Source of the DNA: Candidatus Omnitrophota bacterium
Lineage (GTDB): Bacteria > Omnitrophota > Gorgyraeia > Gygaellales > JAHJCI01
Assembly (NCBI GenBank): GCA_016783355.1
Contig: JADHWR010000005.1
Location: forward strand, 1-35,185
DNA: 35,185 bases
Direction of reading: 5' to 3'
Every line of letters begins with the position of its first letter. The stretch's first letter is position 1. Under the pieces are notes generated by a model, which searched no databases, was not told the origin of the DNA, and was given only the letters and a program-made list of their open reading frames with translations. Position numbers and translations under genes: made by a program. Positions 27,301-33,300 of this stretch are shown here, piece after piece.

Positions 27301-30300
27301 AGATTCAAGAATTAAGCGGGGTACACAAGGCAGATCCTTCCAAAGACGCTAACTTAGTGGAAATTAAGGAAAAAATAATAGAGATAAGTGCTGATTTTGG
27401 TCTTGCTTTTGATTTGGATGGTGACAGGGGTGCGGTTATCTTTCGTAAATCCGATGGAGAGATGGAGTCGTTACCTCCGGATAATTTAATGGCGGTTCTT
27501 TTGCCTTTCTTAGTTAAGAATTGTGGTTATGACCTAAAGCGTTTAAAACAACAAGGTAAAAAAGGAATTGCTGTTGTGAGGGATGTATTGGGCACAGAGG
27601 CGGTTGATAAAGCAGCGCAGTCTCAAGGAGGGATAGAGGCATATCAGACAGATGCTGGTTATGTATTTTTGAAGGCAAAAGTAGCAGAGTTAGAAAAAGA
27701 AGGATATGTTGTGCCCATATACGGGGAAAGTTCTGGGCATGGCTGGTTGCATGTAACAGGAGGTATTGAGAATCCAATCGCATTAGTATCTTTATTTGGC
27801 GTAATGCTCAAACAATATAAGGATACCCACCCTGATTCCCGTTATTTGCTCGAAGATATAATAAAAGAAAATATCGTTGTTCCTTATAAACGCTCAGGCA
27901 GATTTGACCCAAAATTTCATCCAGATTTTCTTGAGATGCTTTCGCATTCAGAGCAGTTATCAAGAGAAGAACGCAAGTATATTGCCCAAGGTAAAATCCC
28001 TCAGAAGATTATTGCCTTAGGTAAGGATTATGTTATCCGTCGGATTCGTGAGGATTTTGCGCAAGGGAAAATCCTTTCAACATCAATGGGAGAATTAAAA
28101 GTAGATATGTTAGATACATACCAAGAAGATGGAATGTTCAGGTATGCAGATATCAGGTTTAGGTTAGATGGTGAATACATAGGAAGATTTGTCTTTAGGG
28201 CCTCTTCCAATGACCCTAATTTTGTTTGTTCTTTTGAGGTGCCATATCCACACTTCACTTTTCAGAAATATGATTTAGTAGGTGGTATTGTAATAGATTG
28301 GCTTGATAGGAATAACCTTTCACCTATTAGCGATGATAAAATTGACTTCAAGAACAGAAGAAATGTAATACAAAGTTTAATTAATTTTAGAAAGGAGAAA
28401 GACTCTGCTCGTTCCAATAATCAGCAGACCTATCCAGGAAGATTAGCAGAATTAGAATTTAGAGATTACCGGTTGGATACGCGGCTTCTGGTAACGCTTA
28501 ATGACGGAAAGATGAAGCTTAATTATGAGAAAGCCCAAGCTCAAACTTTAACTCCTGAGGAGCTGATTGGTTTTGAGAATCAACTTTCAAAGTGGCTTGC
28601 CACATTAGAAGATGCTCCTCCGCAGAGCTTAAGGATTGGATTTAAAGCCTCTGAAAGATTAGCCCAGGTTGTTAAAGGTAGGATTTGGTTTAGTTATGCA
28701 GTATTAAGGTTACCGCAAGTAGTTGTCTTTGATGTCCTTCATCATGAAATCCGAGGAGAGTTAGCTGGGTTAGGTCACAAAAGAGCCTGCCATTTAAGCT
28801 GCCAGTATTTTAAATCTCACCCTCAGGAGCTTAACCAATTCATAGAAGCAACAAAAGAATATGATATTGGATTAGAACAGGGATATCTCCAGATAATAGA
28901 ACGGACAACAAATATTAAGATTAGAAAATTGTTCCGTACACGAAAAACATCAGCGTTGGAAACATATCCTCACGTAGAATTGTGGGTAGGGGCAATAATC
29001 GGAGCTCGTTCAAGAGATACCTGGTGTAAGAGGTTGGGTATAAAACTTAATATGGATGAGGAGATAGGCAAGTTAGACCAAGCAGGTAAATTCCATTTCT
29101 CTGTTATTTCTTATGGCTATCTTTGGCTTATTTTGTGCATAATTCCATTTGTTAGAAACTTAATGGTTGAGTATTTAACCTCAAGGTTAACCACGGCTTG
29201 TTATAAATATCCAAATGCAAAAAAGATTTTAATCCTTCATAGTTATTCTAGTTGGGCAATCTCTAAGGGGCTACTCAGATTTCCTAAAATCCGTATTTAT
29301 AGGCCAATTATGGTAGGCTCAGTTGTCTCTCGTAGTTTCCCTTGGACGATATTAAAACAAAGAGAGCAAATTAGAGGCTATACAAATTATGTGGCAAAGA
29401 GAGATTTTGTTTCCTGGCTTGCTCGTTTATTTGGCTTTGGTAGTTCAGGTTTCTTTGGATTCAAGGATACAGCAGATGGAAGTGGCAAGAATCTAATTCG
29501 CAAGAAATGGTTCCACAGTGGTTTTGTTAAGGCAATTGAAGATGGTACATTTGTTAAGATAATTAAGCAAAGCTCCCCTCAGCCTAAATATCGTCTAGGT
29601 TGGCCGGCCTTGTCTGCCCACACAGCAATTGCCATCGCTTTTGGTTTAGGTTTTGCCTTGATTAACCTCTGGTTAGGTTTAGGCGTTGGCTTGTGTGTAT
29701 TGTTGAATCCGGGTTTAATTAAGACAATCTATTTCCAGCCTTCCTTAAGATTACCGAAGCGAACAATCAGTCGGCAAAAGGCAGAAAGACTAATCCAAAG
29801 AGCATTAGAGCATCCGATAATGAAGAAGGCTGTTGAGAAATATTTAGCCTCAATAAAAGATGAAGAGATTAAAAAGAAGATAGAATCTGTTCGCATCGCA
29901 TATAATCCAGCACTTGCTGATGATAGAATTGGTCAGTTTGATACGTATCGCGGAATAGAAATAGGTAGAGCTTTCTTTAAAGAGGAAGAGATAGCATTAC
30001 CTATTGATGAGGTAGATATTGAGAAGCTTGCCAAGCGGTTGCGTTTCTTTGTAAATAGCCACGAAAGAGAGCATATTCCTCAGAAAAGAGGAGGTCTTTT
30101 AAGAGAACTCTTTAATGAGGCAGCTATTGAGGCAAAACACTCTTGGTTTGTCTTTTTCCTTGTTGATTTTTTGATCGTCACAGTCCTCTATATAATTAGC
30201 AAGATTTATTCCCGCAGAGCCCCTCCTATTCGCACCCAGCCTGATTTACCAGATAGCCGGGATTTTTGTTTAGATTTGGACTTTACGGACACAAATATCC

Positions 30301-33300
30301 CTCCTCAGATTAAAGAAAGACTGATTAAATCCAGAGATGAGTTATTTGGCAAAGATTATAAAACATGCTCTTGGAGGCAGGCAAAAAAGAAAAAGGTTTT
30401 AATCAAGGGCTTTGCCAGACATCAGGACCAAGGAGAAGGCTCTTGCACTGGCCGTTCAGTTTCAGCAGGTGCTGAATTTATTATTAAGTTGATTAAGAAG
30501 GTTAAGAATTTACTTAAGCTTATAGCTTCTACTCTTTATCGCTCGGCTTTATTTATATACTGGGAAACACGCAAGAAAATGTATAAGGAAGTATATAGTG
30601 AAAAAGGTCCTTTTCCAGATGATGGAGCTTCCTTGAGGGATACAATAAAAGCATGGGCAGCAGCTGGTATCTGTAAATTGGATTTGCATCCGGATAAACT
30701 CGGACATAAAACCCCTCCCACCAGAGAGGCCTATCTCGATGCACTTAGGTGCCGCGCATCTAAATATTTCCGTTTAGATGCCTCCGGTATTTCCAAAGAG
30801 GATTTTATAAAATTGATGATGATTGTTAACAATGCAGGATTCCCTGTTTTTGTCGGCATCCCTTGTTATTCTCCTTCAATTGAAGAGGCAGAGGTAACGG
30901 GAGAGCTTGCGTATCCGTCTCTTTCTGAATATCTTTCAGGCTACCACGCAATTGTGATTAAAGGATGGGACATTAAAAAGAAAATTACCAACCCTCGGGA
31001 TGAAAATACAACCACAGGTGTTTTTTATTGGCAGAATTCGTGGGGCGAAGATTGGGGTAAAAATATCGACGATTCATTGCTAGGAAAAGGAGATGCTGAA
31101 CTTCCGATAAGATGTGCCGAAGAAGAGATGCTGCAGGATGCCTGGGTTGTCTTTGTTTTAAATTGGCAAAGCGAGGAGGATACCCAAGCAGTTATTGATA
31201 ATTTAAAAAAGAAGATTTCACAATTAGAAAAGAAGGTCGTCATTAATGGCTTAACCTCTGTTTATAATCGGGACTACTTTGATAGGCAACTGCCTTTAGA
31301 GATTAAGAAAGCCCGAAGGCATAATTATCATTTGTATTTGTTGATGATTGATATAGACCATTTTAAATCAATCAATGATCAATATGGCCATCCTGCAGGG
31401 GATATTATTTTAAAAAAGATTTGTGAAGTTATTAAAGCAAGCCTAAGAGAAACTGATACTTTAGCAAGGTTTGGCGGGGAAGAATTTGTTGTTATATTAC
31501 ATTATACGCAAGAAGAGGAGCAAGAGGAGGGGCAAGAGGAAAAGGCGATGATTAAAGTCGCCGAGAAAATCAGGCAGGCAGTTGAGGATGCAGAATTTAA
31601 GGTAGCGCTTGAGGAAAGGATGGCAACGATAAAACTTACAATAAGTATAGGCTTAGCAATGCTTGGCGTTGATACTTCTGATGCACAAACGCTCGTTGCT
31701 CACGCCGATAAAGCACTTTATTATTCCAAGGAAACAGGAAGAAATAAAGTTAGTTCTTTTCTTTCTCGAGGCAAAGAAGAAAACAATATACAAAGAGACG
31801 AGCGCAAGCAGCCCTTAAAAGAGGTTATCTTCAGCGGGACTTATCCAGCAAAGCTTGACACAAAAAATAGGTTTTTCTTAACCTCTGCTTTTAGTAAAAA
31901 CTTAGGAAAAGAAGCCTTCTTATACTTTGATTATTCTTCGGCAAAAATCTTCATTTATCCAAAGGAGATTTATTTAGACAAACTCAATAGCTTGTCTGAG
32001 TCCGAGCAAAAAATCCTTCTTTCTGCTACCTATCCACTCAAGATGGATAAGCAAGGAAGAGTATTATTAAATAAAGAGTTAAGGAAAGGGTTTAAACTTT
32101 GCGGCAGGGAGTTAGAACTTATCGGAGCAGGAGACCATATTGAAATAATGGCTCCTTCTACGCATTCCTCCCGTTTTAATGTAACAGCAGCCACAGATTA
32201 TGAGCAGTCTTTGGGTGAAATCTCAGGCATAATTAACCTGAGGGAGATGAGCTTTAAGGTAACAGGTAGGTTAGGGGAGGCAGGACAAAAAGCCAAAGAT
32301 TTTGTTGAGGCTAATTTAGGAATAACATTAAAGAGATTAAAAGAGATAAGACAGCAAATTGCTTTTGGCGCAATCCCTGTAGAGTTTAAAGCGCATACGC
32401 CTAATAACAGATTAGCAGAGGTAGCAACAGAAGAGGGAATAATGAAGATTATCTTTTCTTGGGCAATAGTAATCCGTGCTCCACCATTGGTTGTCCAAAT
32501 TACTCTACTTGAAGAAATCCTGCATTACTCTCATCCTGATGACGAAAGCGATTTTGTCCATCAGATTATCGATTCCTATATTACCTCTATTACCTGGCCA
32601 CAGATTTACCCCTCTTTTAAAGAAGCCCTAAGAAAAGCAGAAAAACTGGGTATCTATCCACAGAAGGAATGGCTTGCGATTCTTGAGTTTTTCTGGAGAT
32701 ATCCTGATGTAGGTAACTTAGAAGAAAAGAGGATTTTTGGTGAAGATATTAAGGAATGGATAGGAAAACATGGTCTGTTTTTATCAACGTGCGGCCGGAT
32801 ATTTTTCTTTAATGATTCTTATGTTGAACAAGTAAGGAAAAATTATCTTAGAGAAAAATATTCCTTGCCAATAAAAGAGATTCGGCAGGAGCTTCTTGAA
32901 GTAGCAAAGATAAAATTCCCGACCTATGGAGAAAAAGAGCAAAGGAAAGAAAGGCTATTTGGAGATTTTGAATTTGGAGATTTTGAAAAATTCACATTAG
33001 GCAGCTTACCTATTTGGCCGTTCACCCAAGATGGAGCAATTGATTTTAATTTAGTTGAAAATTTAAGGCACGCATCACTAAACAATCCCCCTTCTCTGGA
33101 ATATTACAAAAGCAAGAAGATTTCCCTAAAGGAGCTTTATCTAAAGCAGGGAGATTTCCCTGCGCAAAAAGAGACATTTACCCTGTTAGATAGTCAACAT
33201 CTAACAGCGCCTGCGATAAGTTCAGTCGAGTTAGCTACTCTCCAGTCTTTATTGATGGATAAGGAGCAAAGGAAAAAAGAAACAAGACTTTTGGCCTTTA

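Noticed and set aside
27164-27352. Plus-strand ORF of 62 aa
   Set aside because: Alternative frame inside the phosphohexomutase domain, whose DGDGDR-type loop lies in the giant frame.
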